This document shows positions 27,595-40,000 of a stretch of DNA of 64,000 nt, in pieces. The position numbers and the translations under genes were made by a program. The stretch comes from Triops longicaudatus (lineage: Eukaryota; Arthropoda; Branchiopoda; Notostraca; Triopsidae). The notes under the pieces are model-generated. The model saw nothing but the letters and a program-made list of their open reading frames with translations, ran no database searches and had not been told where the DNA came from. Positions within the stretch are counted from its first letter, which is position 1; the number at the start of each line of letters is the position of its first letter. The stretch spans positions 1,984,001 through 2,048,000 of the forward strand of contig JAGQDJ010000202.1 in assembly GCA_022885665.1 (NCBI GenBank), read 5' to 3'.

Positions 27595-30500
27595 TTACAC
27601 TTTAGTGGACGTTAACCAAAAGGTATTCCACGCCGAAGCCATAACATCAGATAATACGGGCATCGATTGCCGAGTCGGGACTGACGATGGGCTATAAAAG
27701 CCGGTTACCCGAGTTGGACGATCGCGGGACACCGAATCGCCTAATCCCAGTTGCCCTTTGCCATTCCAGCCCCAGGACCAACCCGAGCCGTCCTCTATTT
27801 TTTTCGAGTCCATTTTGGTTTTAAAAGAAAAGACAAGCAAAAAAGACTGGCTTTAGAAAATGGGTACACAGTACAGAAAAAATCAGAACAGGAAGAAACA
27901 ACGAGGTTGCACAAGGCTTTATAAGAAGCTAAAAACGGACAAAGGAAACGTTGAAAGTTTGTATAAAAGCGCTACTACAAAGGCATCTGACATAAACTTG
28001 AACTAATGAACAAACCACGCTAACCAAAGGAAGAGGCTTGTAAAAATAAAGCGGTCACGGGAAGAGTGAGACATCAAAGTAGCGATGCAACTTGAACGTA
28101 AGCTCATAAAAGTAGCTGCATTACCTAAAACGACGGCGGAATGGCGCGATCCGCAAGCCACCGACTTTACCGGTGAGTCGTCCACGCCAAAAGCTTCCAG
28201 TAACAAGGGTTCGCTTTGGATGTTTACCGCTTTATCCCTGGTAACCCATGACAGTTAAGGGAAGGTTCAAAGTAGGATGAGCATGATAAATTGGGAAGAG
28301 TACGCAGTAATTCAAGAGGTAGCAATTAAGTCATACATTAATGCAAATTTTGCAAAGGTGAAAGATCGGAGTAATGTGTGAATGCCTGCCATCTAGTGGT
28401 GGGTTTGATTAATAAACAGCCTATCCCGGAAATGCGAAAATTCCCGTTCCAAGTTTCGTTTTAGATTCGATTAGATGAACTAAGTTATGTCAAGATTAAG
28501 TTAATTAAAAGCCTGGTGCAGTTTTCATCCCTAAAAGCACACATGAGGCCGTAAAATATTGAAGAGGTTATAAAACCAAAACCTCATTTTGGAAATGTCG
28601 AACATCGAAAATACAGGCATATCTCGTTACAACGAACCTCTCAAGACCAGAAAACTGCTCGCTATGCCCGAAATTATATCCTACTACTTTTTTGCGCGTA
28701 TGCAACTCGCGAACTTCCAGACTGTCGATTATTGGCGATAACTCGTTATAAAAGGGTTTGTTGTAACGGACTCTACTGGATAAAATCGGAAGTCAAAGTA
28801 GGTAAAGTGAAAGCGATTTCGCAAAGACATCTCAACAATTTATTCACAAAAACTTTTGCAAGAATACGCTGAACTAAAATTGTGAATGTTAAAAAAAAAA
28901 ATAATAAAGAGACAGTTGGAATTGCAAAGTTTAGCTTAAAGCTCCGGATTTTTGTTTTTCGAAATAACAAAATGTAAAAACGTACCGGTGGTATAATACT
29001 CGGAAAGGTTTGGCAATCTTACGTAAGAACATACAAACTGGACAAGACCTTTTATAGTTAATCTTTTCAGTTTTTTAACTTTCAGGGAGAATAACTCCAA
29101 AATTCTTCATACCATTTAAAAAAAAGAGTTCTTCATAAAAAAAAAAACGAAAAGAGGCTTTAGAAAAGGCTTCCAATTTATACCTACGTGGGTAAACTTG
29201 CATTTGTGAGATTTGGAGTTTCTAACGAACCTTTTTTTTACAAATCACGACTTCCATAGTTCTTTGAGTCTTAAAATCTTTACTTCAAAGCTTAAAAAAA
29301 AACGAAAAGATGCATGTTAAATAAAACAGTAATATAATATTAACAACAAGCTGACACAAAATAAGGCTGGACGACCCTTTTTCAATTTCGAATACACTTG
29401 TCACGCACAAGGAAAGGTAACGGTTCTGACTACGGCCTTCAATGGCACGCTACGCAGCACTCATGAGATTAGTGGAAGAAAGAATTTACATTTTAAAACC
29501 CCGGAATTCCATGCAAGGTAGTGCTCATTTTTAGTGAAGAATGTGGGCTTTTTCATGAGAGCAATACTTAACAAAATTGTAAAGTAAGAAAGACGGGTCT
29601 TGGAGCTATAAAAACATGCACGAAAGAATTTTTTGAAAAATGTTCGTGGCTTGTCTCCAGTCACATGTGTTTTTCTTGGCGCACGTATGACACGTCAAAT
29701 GTCTGGCAAAACCCTCTAAATAAACCATTACACTGGACTAGAAAACATTTCTTTTCCATCTTTTATGCCTGTTTTCAAACTTTTCCGAGAACCAAAATAT
29801 AATTATGCACATTTAACTTATTTACAGACACCCTTGTTCAGTAAGAGAAAAAACAGCATGGCAAAAACGCAAGAGTTTAACGTGGGATAAATTACAAAAT
29901 CGAAAATTGATCATAATGTGACAAAGAAGTGAACTGTGTGAAAATAGGAACTTTAACATACGGCCTTACAAGAATATACTGTACAACTGATACTAAAACA
30001 ATAGACTTGGACGAATTTACTGGTTAGAATTTACTTCACTTTGGCCTTTCATTCCGGAAAAGAAAAGGAAAAAAATCCCCCTTTTAGTAGAACACTTGCA
30101 AGCTAGTGAAAAGACGAAGCTAACGACAGGCAAAACTGTAACACATAGCCTACCTGTCATTTTGGCTAGAAGTGATAGGTAAACCGAGTTGGCCACTCTC
30201 ATTCCATCCCCAGACATACAAATCGCCGCCGTCACTTAAGACACATGTATGCCATCCTCCGCACGCTACTTTTTTCAGCCGAACGCCTTGCAGTCTTTCG
30301 ATCAGTCTTGGCTGCTCTTCATCAAGCAAAGTTCCATGCCCCAGCTGCCCCCGACTTACATAGGAGTAGTAAAATGGAATGTAGACAAATTACGCTATAA
30401 ACCAAGAAAAAGAAGAAATCACCTGCCAGTTCCCCATGAATACGCATCGCCGGTCTCCGTTATCGCAACGAAATGTTCTTTGCCACACGCAAGCTCTTTG

Positions 30501-31230
30501 ACTTTGACACCGAAGGTTGGAAACAAACACGTTGGTGGGCTCCATATTAATCCTAATTAAGGACTAAATAGAATCGAGGTGAAACTCAATGTGTATCTAG
30601 ATCACCTCGCTCATCAATTGCTAGCAAGTTCTTCTCTTGTCCGATTATGGTGACAAATTTGGTGTCGGTATCGGTCATTATTTTCTTCCATTCCCTCTGG
30701 TGGTACTTGTACAGGTAACCAGCTTGGTCCAACACTATGACAGATTCTCGCCCAATTGTAAACTATCTACAGTTTATAATTTACATGTGCCATAATTTAA
30801 ATATCAAAATTCTCACTTCTTTTATCTGTAGCCAATCAGGAACCTTTTGGTGATAAGTTCCTGTCTCGCCAGTAAGACCGGGAAGAAATCCTTTTACGTG
30901 TAAGAAATCACCTTCATCCGATGTTTCTAAAAAATAAATATTATTAAAAACTGATATAATTTGTAATTGATACAGTTTGGAAATAAAAAACGAGTGTGAA
31001 GAAGTTTAATATTTATTACCTCTGAAAACAACTGCTGTCCAAGAGTAAGATAAGTTATTAGAAAAGTTCTGAAGGGCCAATGGATTTTTATCTTCGTTAA
31101 GGAACGGAGTTATTTCAAGGTTTACGCTTCTGGCTAGTGTAAAATTTGCATGGCTGTTATCGACATTTTTCGCAGGATTTTCTAACGCACATTCATAGCC
31201 ACTTATTAAGCACTGCGAATACCGTTCCAT
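27595..31230 (-). CDS. RCCD1: RCC1 domain-containing protein 1-like (RCCD1)
   Basis: A complete seven-exon gene of 373 aa: 31230-31020, 30926-30817, 30762-30606, 30552-30423, 30354-30154, 28237-28125, 27794-27595. The N-terminal part contains SYSWTAVVFRG. RCC1-type blades follow: HFVAITETGDAYSWGTGS, RGQLGHGTLLDEEQPRLIE, GGWHTCVLSDGGDLYVWGWN and, near the end, GWSWGWNGKGQLGLGD, with a final AWNTFWL motif. Repeat order and length closely follow vertebrate RCCD1 (about 376 aa), which partners the histone demethylase KDM8; that role is family knowledge. All junctions are GT-AG and in phase. Most introns are 53-93 nt, but intron 5 is 1.9 kb and intron 6 is 330 bp. A pyrimidine-rich splice acceptor lies 2 nt before the ATG. 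The 53-nt third intron has a donor that can pair with its own downstream sequence. Confidence 0.92.
28238..30153 (-). other. RCCD1 intron 5, 1.9 kb
   Basis: It contains a short inverted-repeat element (28622-28773) and two copies of an A9CGAAAAG-type A-rich motif around 29140-29160 and 29290-29310. No coding exon is seen on either strand. Confidence 0.6.
28622..28773. mobile_element. Short TIR element (MITE-like), about 150 bp
   Basis: The left end reads tctcgttacaacgaacctc. The reverse complement of the right end reads gagtccgttacaacaaaccc, so CGTTACAAC(G/A)AACC is shared in inverted orientation. There is no coding capacity. A second, more divergent copy with the same ends and length lies at 44715-44856. 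Tc1/mariner-pogo derivatives often begin this way, but I cannot assign a superfamily. Confidence 0.6.
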
Positions 31231-31245
31231 TTCTGAAAAAAAAAC
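31231..31245 (-). promoter_or_regulatory. Splice-acceptor-like tract immediately upstream of RCCD1 start
   Basis: On the minus strand a run of T followed by CAG ends 2 nt before the ATG at 31230. This is either the 3' end of a 5' UTR intron or a spliced-leader acceptor. No matching donor or leader gene was identified. Confidence 0.5.
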
Positions 31246-32863
31246 TAGAAAATACGATTGGAGTTGTGAATTTTTCTGTGTCTTGTGTGTAGAGAAAAAG
31301 CAAGACACTAAGTAAAGTTTGTAACGTATTCAAAACTTCTTTCAAAACATTGTCCAAATTTGCTTTAATTTGACCATCCGTGCCATCTATTAACAGTTTC
31401 TTTTCGCGGGCTTTTCATCTTACGCTTTTGACGGAATGATGCGTGCTTACCCAGCATAATTTCATTCGAGAGTTGGTCTTGTTCACACATACTGCATTAG
31501 TTGTCGATAACTTACTAATTAATTAGGTTTAAGGCCTTAAGGTACCCACAACAAGCCCTCGCTTGTAGACGTAGCCTACTCAAGGCTAATCACATATTGA
31601 TTTACACAAAGATAATTAATACAATATAGTTTTAAGGAATTATGTTCTAATTTGCCTTAGAAAGAGGCTAATCTGAAATATGACTACAAATGAATTAGAT
31701 ACGGTAATACGCATGCTGATTTCGACGCAAGTTGTCGAGCCAATCGTTGGTAATTAAATGCGTAAATTAATATTTCCCCGTAACGACTGTCCGTAATTAA
31801 GACATGGTATATTGGTGTACGTAACTTTCTTATGAATTAGTTTTCTTCTTTATTTCGACATTAAAAGATTCTCTTTTCTTAAAAGCGGCCAAGTCGTATT
31901 GTTGAAACACTGCATGTGTGTTTCGTTCAGAAAGCGTCCAGCGGGATCCGTTTTATACCTTGGGCTAATACGCACAGCATGTCACGAATAGGTCTCCTTT
32001 TCATTAGCTTGAAAGTTGAAAGGAAATTTATGATGGAGGCAATCCCCCCTGCGCTTCGCAGCCATGCTATTCAAATCTCACTACTCCAGGGGATTTTAAC
32101 ATGCAATAGGCACTGGCATTGGTTCCGTTCCAGCTCCTGGTGTGATATCTAACTGCTACTAATCAAAATTCATACTATTTCAAGCCATTCTAATCAAGGA
32201 TTGCCAGCATAAATTACAGCAACCAGTAAATCTCCCGCCCGGTATTTACGAATCTCCAATCTTACTCATTTTGGATTCAGTAATAGAAAATCATTCCTTT
32301 TACGCGCAGTTTCTCTCGCTATTATTACAACAGTGCACTCTTCCACTACAATATGCTGCTGAACTTTCGCCGCGGGCTGCAGTGACGCTCCGCGTAAGCT
32401 CGAGATCCAGCTACAAGGTAATAGCGACGTTTTATTTGGATGTTGACTATGTCAAACAATACAGTACCACGAGTTTAAACTACCCTTGCTACTCGTCAAG
32501 AAGTATAGCTCTTAACCTTTACGACTTCACGCATCACCTCGTGCAATCAACGTGAAACGAGTACCGAGTGACGTTCCCACTGACTAAAATGAGAATCATG
32601 CTCAGAGACAAGCATTCCTTCACTTTTTACATCCCGCTTTACGTCTCGGTTGCATGGAAAATAGTTTTCGGAATGGACGATTCCCAATGGCAGCATTCGA
32701 AAAGTCAGTACCCGTTTCTGTGACTATAATATCTGTATTTGGCGAGAATGTCCCTGTATCTAGAGTAATGTATCACTTTCCAGTTCCGGTTTCACGTGAC
32801 AGAACTTTGAACTCACCATCGACCAGACTGATTTCAACCCATAATGTTTTCTGACGAACGCGT
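31246..32863. other. Intergenic region between RCCD1 and RBKS
   Basis: It holds the RCCD1 5' flank and RBKS 3' flank. No coding exon, RNA gene or repeat element is recognised. Short open frames here (for example 78 codons at 31916-32152 plus) have no domain. Confidence 0.5.
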
Positions 32864-34329
32864 TTAATTAAAAAGGCCTGAACTCAAGTTTTCTCGCTTA
32901 GGAAAGCTCGGTTGGGTACCTCGGCTCTGGACGCTTACAGATGCCACGCTACTAGCTCTCCTGAGTGCTTCTTCGAACGTCAAGTTCGGCATACAAGACA
33001 AGAAATAAGCGAGCGCTCCGAGGAAACAATCTCCAGCGCCCTATAGGACAGCGAAAAATGAATGGATTAAAAATAGGTCCCGGAATTTATCTTACTGTCG
33101 TATCAACGGCTCGAACTTTCGGACAAGGCAAAACAACAGAGCCAGCAGAGTGCACCCAGACTAAACCCTGCGAGCCCAGTGTGATAACAACATCATTACA
33201 TCCGCGACCTTTCAGGTTCTTTGCCACATTTTCAGCCTCGTCTGGGTTCGTAACAGCTAAGCCTGTCAAGGACGAAGCCTATATGCAAAAACGAGAGACA
33301 AAATATTATTACACATTTCGTCATGTTCATATATCTTTCAAATACAGTACCTCGGTTTCGTTGACACAAAAGATGTCGGCAAGGCCAAATATTTTCTCGT
33401 CCAGACTCGCAACAGCCGGGGCAGCATTAAAGATCGTTTTTACTACGATACTGTCACATTATTTCAGGGAGTACGACAATAACGGTGTACCTCCGTGTTT
33501 TTTGGCAATTTCCAAAGCAGCCAAAGAGCAACTCGGTTCAATTTCTAACTGTGCGACCAAAACCTTGGCGGTACGAATAATTGTCTCCGCCTTTTCCACA
33601 TCATGGACACTTAGCACACTATTGGCACCGCTTCCAATAATGATGCTGTTTTGTCCTACACAAAAAAAAAGGGTTCGGAGATTTCGCGAAAGAAGTGAGA
33701 CTGGCAAAACCTGCAGAATCGACGGCAATTTGTGCTAAGCCTGTCATCGCGTTTTCGGCTATATAAACATGATCCACGTTAATCCCCTCTTTCCGGAAAT
33801 TTTCTAAGTGCGTTCGCCCGAAAGAATCGCTTCCAACCTTGCCAAAGTTTAATGTAAGCGCTTTGACACGTATATTTCATGTAAAAAGGACAATTTACCA
33901 TGCCAACCATGGCTGTCGAAGCCCCTAATCTTGCAGCAGCGACACATTGGTTCGCCCCTTTACCACCCCCACATAATGATAGGTTAGTGCCATGCACAGT
34001 TTCACCAGGCTTTGGCAAATTATCGACACATCTGGAAAAGTGAAATCAAATAAAAAAGGTTAGAAAGAAACTTTTCAGCTCACTGAACCGAAGACGATAA
34101 GAGAAGGTTCATACATAATGTGAGGGGAGTTACAAAAGACACATGACAACCATTCACACCGAGCATAGCTTTTTACGTGTAATTTTTCTAGTTTTCTTTC
34201 TTTTTGTATCTTAGAATACATCTCTTTCAATAGCGGCCACTCGAAGAAAAACTTGGCCAGTGGCCATTATGATGATACTTACATAGTTATATCGGTCATA
34301 AAAGAGCCGACTACTACAACGTCAACCAT
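32864..34329 (-). CDS. RBKS: Ribokinase
   Basis: Ribokinase phosphorylates D-ribose to ribose-5-phosphate with ATP in the cytosol; it belongs to the PfkB carbohydrate kinase family. Seven exons give 307 aa: 34329-34283, 34031-33899, 33837-33711, 33655-33491, 33442-33351, 33278-33096, 33040-32864. Visible motifs in order: VVVVGSFMTDIT at the N-terminus; the PfkB-1 signature region GGGKGANQCVAAARLGA (about residues 32-48); IIIGSGANSVLS; VLVAQLEIEP; FNAAPAVASLD; VNETEASSLTG; DVVITLGSQG; and DTTGAGDCFLGAL, containing the anion-hole GAGD with the catalytic Asp. Length matches animal ribokinases (about 320 aa). Introns are 48-72 nt except the first, 251 nt. Intron 3 has an unusual donor, G|GTTTTG. 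An acceptor-like CTAG lies at 34367-34370, 37 nt before the ATG. No disabling change is seen. Confidence 0.95.
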
Positions 34330-34366
34330 TTTATGGAAACGGGGACCTTTTCCAGAACGGAACCGT

Positions 34367-34381
34367 CTAGAAATAAAGACA
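34367..34381 (-). promoter_or_regulatory. Acceptor-like tract upstream of RBKS start
   Basis: On the minus strand GTCTTTATTTCTAG ends at 34367, leaving 37 nt before the ATG. It is consistent with a 5' UTR intron or a spliced-leader acceptor, and it is sequence evidence only. Confidence 0.4.
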
Positions 34382-37023
34382 GAGATAGAAAAGGATTGAG
34401 TTGACACGAGACTTTTAAAGTAGGTTCGCAATCTCAGTCGTGGACGTAATTTTTGAGGCCGGGGGTAAAGAAGTTGTCAAGTTTTCAAACGTAGGTAGCA
34501 CACTGTAAGCTGTTTTGACAATAATACACTAAGCCACGCCCATCTGGCCTTCAGGACAGGCATGCCTCATTGAAGAGCGTTCGTATTCATGAGACGACTC
34601 CAACGCTTATGGTCCTTACAAATGTGAATTTTTCAAGCATTTACAACTCTCGAAATCCCCGCATTCCCCCATCTCACAATGGAGTAAATAGGATTCGTTA
34701 CTTCCACAATGGGAGGAGAAAACTTGAAAATCATTTCCTTTCTCCGATCCCCAGATTGGAAAACTTCTTAACTTTTTTCACGCTAGCAGACTCTTGAGGG
34801 CTACTTACACAAAAATGATTTCAACAGCTGGCGCGAAGTGAAGAGTTTTTCGCAAAAAATGCAGCCTTTCGCTTTTTGAAACTTTTTAATAACTGTAAAG
34901 ATACCAGTTGTTGACTCTCACTTGGTCTGTCAACTACGAGATTCGAGATAAACAAATCATAAGATGTGTGCGAGATAAGAAAGGATTTCGACTCACTAAA
35001 TAATCGAGTGATAACCAAGAAATCTTCAGGAATAAAAAGATGTATGCTATAGTTAAATTCACACAAGAAACTCATTAAAGTAAGCCAGAAAATTAAAACA
35101 CCAAAGGCGAAAGCTCCTCTGATCTAAACTAAAATAAATAAGGTAATTGTGGTTAACCAAAACGCTCGCGTGCAGTAAAATAGACTAAACTGCTTTAGCT
35201 TTCATCTGCCTTAATTCTTTTTTTTTTTCTTTTTTTTTTTAAAAAAAACTCCAAGTGTTCCCTAGTGATTTTTCTACGGTGCCCGGGTTTCAAGCTCGCT
35301 TTCTGCCAAGGAAAATTCATTGTTGCCGGATAGGAGTCAACGAAGTCTAACAGTGGCTCTCATTGAGGCGCCTTACGCCCATTTTGTTAACCAATTCCCT
35401 GCAAGTCTGTCGGCGCCCAGGAGCAGACAGCAGAATACCAGCATACAATAAATTAAAAGGAGTTTCGAAAACATGTAAATTGTTGTAACACAATACGGTT
35501 CGATGGACATTAGAAATGGAGAAAAAATAAAAAAGAAGCCGTAATGGGACGAAGGGAATTTTAGTGAGAGGAGGTCAATATGCAATTTTATTGGACATTT
35601 GGTGTTCGCCTACGCACTATACAGACAAAAAAAAAAGTTTACATAGCAAACCATAGAAGTCTAACCTCTTACGGTTGATTAAGTGAGATTAAGTGTTGAA
35701 GGGGGGGGACCCAACTCCCCTGGCTACGGGCCTGGGCATGAGACAAATCTATGGCAAAACTGAAGAAAATTATGGATATTCTTCCGGATCTTTGCCAATA
35801 CCTCTAAAGCGTGTAAAAGCATGTCGCGAAGCAAGTACTCGAGTTTTCCAACGTATCTTGCCAGAAGTGGCAATGAAATGCTCATACTCGTCCGGCATTG
35901 TGCTGACTTTTTATCATTTCAATGCAGATTTTTTATTACCACACTTTGAATTTCTTTTTGAATTTTTTTATTACCACATTTTCAAGTGAAAGTTCCAGTC
36001 ATGGCGACAATCAATTTTGCTACACCATAAATTTTAACATGACGATCTTTCGAGAAGCTTTAAAAATATGTTTGGCAAAACTGAGCGAAGCTAAACGAGC
36101 TTTTATCTAATGCTATATATTTTAAATTTAAAAACCGTAGTACAATTATTGCAATTTAATAATAAGTTGTACTATAAACAAAAAAGAGAGTATAAGATGA
36201 TTGTCCTGTATTTTTAATTAAACATGAAAACATTACGTTTTTTTAACTTTGAAGAATCAGGGTTCGATTAGGTGTTTCTTCATGGCTACAATCACCGAAA
36301 AAAGAACGCGTCACCCAAGCTATGAGGGTACGTCAACTTTTTGACATTGGTTTTCCATTAGCTTCAACAGACTGGCGATAATTGCCTAGGCCCTTGTTCT
36401 GGCACGTGTATACAAGTAATAACACTTGATTGATAGCAGAGTGAAGAAAGAATTTGCCAACAATCTAGGAAATGAGCAAAAAGTGGTTGTGGTGCAGCGC
36501 AAATTTTATTCAATGACAAGTGTAAGGCTTCTACATTTCCATACCGTAAAACCCTCGAAAAAAAGACGATAAAAAATGACATTCGTGATCTCTAGAAAGA
36601 GAAATTTGGTTTCTCCATACGTTTATTATGCCAGTTTCCTAGTTTGGATATGAGTCTTTTCCTGCCTCCTCAGGAAACGACATTGGTGCCTTGCCGATCC
36701 TGCATAAGCTGGTCGCAAAAGCGGAAGGGTGGGAAAAATGCTGTTCCGGAAAAGTTCTTTTTACACCCGATGAGTGGAAGCAACATCCTCTAGGGCAGCG
36801 GGTTAGGAGGAGAAATACAGACATCCTCGAGACGTATGCTAACGCTTTTACCTTCTGCCATGCATTACGAAAGTTCTCCTTTTTGTTCCGACGCTTTGTA
36901 CACCAAGAAAAGCAGAAAGGTATCAACGCTAATTATGACCCGAAAATGACGTGCAAGAATGCGGCGATGTTGAGGTGTGAAAACGTACTTCGAAGACACT
37001 TTCTTTCAAGGCGGGAGTTCGCA
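34382..37023. other. Divergent intergenic region between RBKS (minus) and FAS1 gene (plus)
   Basis: The two flanking genes point away from each other, so this 2.6 kb holds both promoters. A TATA box belonging to the FAS1 gene is at its right end. A T10A8 tract sits at 35231-35248 and a G8 run near 35700. A 149-codon plus-strand frame at 36691-37140 lacks domains and overlaps the FAS1 gene start in another frame. No further gene is recognised. Confidence 0.55.
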
Positions 37024-37031
37024 TATATAAA
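37024..37031 (+). promoter_or_regulatory. TATA box of the FAS1 protein gene
   Basis: TATATAAA lies 58 bp upstream of the ATG at 37089. The spacing leaves room for a transcription start near 37050 and a short 5' UTR. A TATA promoter suits a strongly or tissue-specifically expressed secreted product; that last point is inference. Confidence 0.65.
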
Positions 37032-37088
37032 GATATCTTCAGACAGCAGTAATACAAACATTACTCCAGTGAAGGTGACAGACCAAAC

Positions 37089-40000
37089 ATGTGGCTCGGG
37101 TATCTGTTACTGCTATACTGTGCTTGCTGTGAAGGGGTGATCTCCCAGCCGGAATCAGCGTCGGGGGCACTTGAGTTGCCGGCAAACGAACATCGTGGCC
37201 AAGTGTCCAGCATAAAAATCAGCCGCACGAAAGAAGGACCCATTTCAAATTTAGTGGAGGATTTTGACAATCCAGATGCATCGATCGGCACGACTAAGGA
37301 TTTGGAGGCGGCAGCGCGTTCACTTTCTTATCCACAACTCTTTTACGAAGATTTGAGACGGATTCAACGGACGGTACACGAAACGGCCAACTCAGCGTTT
37401 TATGCCAATACGACCCGCCTCCAGATTGACCATAACCGGGACCCAACGACAGACTTGTCTAGCGACAGCCCGGCTGTAGTCCATCGAGGTAACAATCCCC
37501 ATTCTCCTACGCCGTTTGCTGACCAGCAGTCACCTAAAAGCGCTACAATTTCGGGAGACTCGTTTCCAAGTTTCAGTGCACGTGCAGATGGGCGCAAAAA
37601 GGGAGACCAATCGCTTCATCCCCAGCATGAGCCACGCAGTAGCCGTTCTGCTTCAGAAAGGATATTCAAAGCGAATGGGGGTCGTTACTACCCACCTGCA
37701 AAGCCTTCCACTGGATACGGCGCTCCGAACCCGGTTACCCCGTGTCCCCAAACCAACCCCATAGTCTACCCACCTCCTCGACCCCAGCCACCTCCCCCGC
37801 CGCGACCTGTACCCATCCCTAGTCCCAAACCCGTAGTATACCCATCGTACCCCGCACCCTCGCCATCTCCCGCCCCCGTATTTGTCTTCATTCCTCAACC
37901 AGGCACACAACAACAATACAGACCGCCTACTCAACAAAGCTACCGGCCTCCCGTGAACCAAAAGCCATGGTTGGACGCTTGGCTCAACAAACCCCATTTC
38001 AACCCTCTGGCTTGGAAAGCCCAGAAGGCCCAGCTCTTCTTAGGTCACTTTAACAAAGGCAATTACCAACACACACAAAGCCACGTTTACGGCCCACCTA
38101 AGCGTCCTTCTACTGGTTATGGAGTTCCGTTAGAACCCGCGTACTATAAACCTCATCCGTCACCCTGTCCACATCCTAACCATCCGTATGACGACCCTCC
38201 AGCGGAATACATACCCAGCAAACCTGTCATAAACTACCCGTCGCCTAGCTACGTTACGCCATCTACTTACCCGTCCTACGGACCTTCTGTAAGCCCAAGC
38301 TACGCTAGCACGACGCCGACCCCTTCGTACGGATCTAGCACATCTGGTTACCACAGTTCAGCGGCCATTTTCTCCTACGGACCTTACGTACCCCCTTCCT
38401 CAACTGCCTACCCTACTACAACCCCTCAGTCATACCCATCCGTCGTCTTTCCGTCGTACACGCCCAAACCGTCTGCACCTAACGCCGTTAACCAAGTTCT
38501 CTACAATTCTGGGTACATTCCTAACCCTACCACGCCCTATCCTCCTATTCAGCCTTCTACGTTTCCCTCAGGGCCGACTCTAGCTTACCCTACTGTATCC
38601 CACGGGAATGTATACCCCGTAGCCCCACCGTCCGCCAACCTTCCTAAACCAACAAGTTACCCTTCACCGAGTTATGTTTACCCAGCTTATGACACATTTG
38701 GCGGCAAAGGCAAGTCAGTCGACCCCAGCTACAAAGAAAACGAAATTTTGACCACGCCTAACCCACTGTACCCTGAGCCTTATCAAACCCCGGGCCCTTC
38801 GTACGTTTCGTACACTGAGCCTTACAAACAGCAACAGTCCGGCTATGATGTCACTACGCCACGACCTGTAATTCATAACACCATTTCGCCTGTCCGCCTA
38901 CCGTCATACTCCCAGTTTACTACTCCGCAGCCCATTTATGGTTCCACAACTACCGCGCCACCGCTCTACACGTCTACACCATCTTATTACGAGAAACCGT
39001 TCACGACCGTCAAGTACCCACAAACGTCTCCCTCTATCCACCCATCACCCTACAGCAACGTACCCTTGTATCCCCAGGTAGTTGTAGTAACGTCCGGCAG
39101 TAAAAGTCTCGAACCTACTCCATTGACATACAACCCGTATTTCGTGGCACCGAACTGCTCCAGAGACAATGGCGATAACGTCGGTTCCCATAGCCAGTTT
39201 CCAGTCAATGGGAAATCGGGCGAATTCGGACCAAATTCGTGCGGTGGGCCTTGGAGAATTCTAGGAGCCAGAGATTTAGACAACGATCATCCCGTTACAG
39301 TCGAACCCTACTCTACGCCTCAGCCCAATCCATTCTTTAATTACGATCCGTTTCTTTACCAAGCTAGCTTGCCTACAACACCTATACCGCAATATTCGAC
39401 ACCAGCGCCATTCTACACGGCTGCCACCTCGGCACCATTCCCGTTCCAGGTTCCCACCAGAACTCCTCCGAACGTGGTCATTTTCTCCACGACGAGGTTA
39501 CCTATTCAACCGAGCATTAAAACGGACTTCGATGTACGTACGGCTCCCAAGGGGTTGTCTTCAACCGGGGACCAGGAAGTTAAAGCGTCACTTGTTGTGG
39601 ATGCTATTCGCGATGCATTACCTTTCCCTCCCATCGCTTCTACCCCCAACTCCATTATCGTCACGTCACCGTCGAGAGGAAAATTCCCAGAACCCGTGTA
39701 CGAAGGCGAAATCTCGCCATTCCTGTTTAGCCGCGCCAGTCAAACAGGCCGCACTGTCCCGAACAAAACTATTTCTTCCTTACAGCTACCAAACGAAGTT
39801 GCTACACAGGCGATTGACCCACTCAGTACGAACTCGATTAGCGACGATGTCACCACTAGCCATGCTCGCTTACTAAGTCGGGAACTGTCCAATGCCAACC
39901 TACGAGTCTTTGCTAGCCTTCTCGAAAAAGCAGGATTGCTTCCTTTAATAAACTCACTAGGTAAGTCGTAAAAATGTATCAGTCTTAACTCGGATTTTGT

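Noticed and set aside
36691..37140. 149-codon plus-strand open frame running into the FAS1 gene start
   Set aside because: It covers the TATA box and start region of the FAS1 gene in another frame and has no domain.
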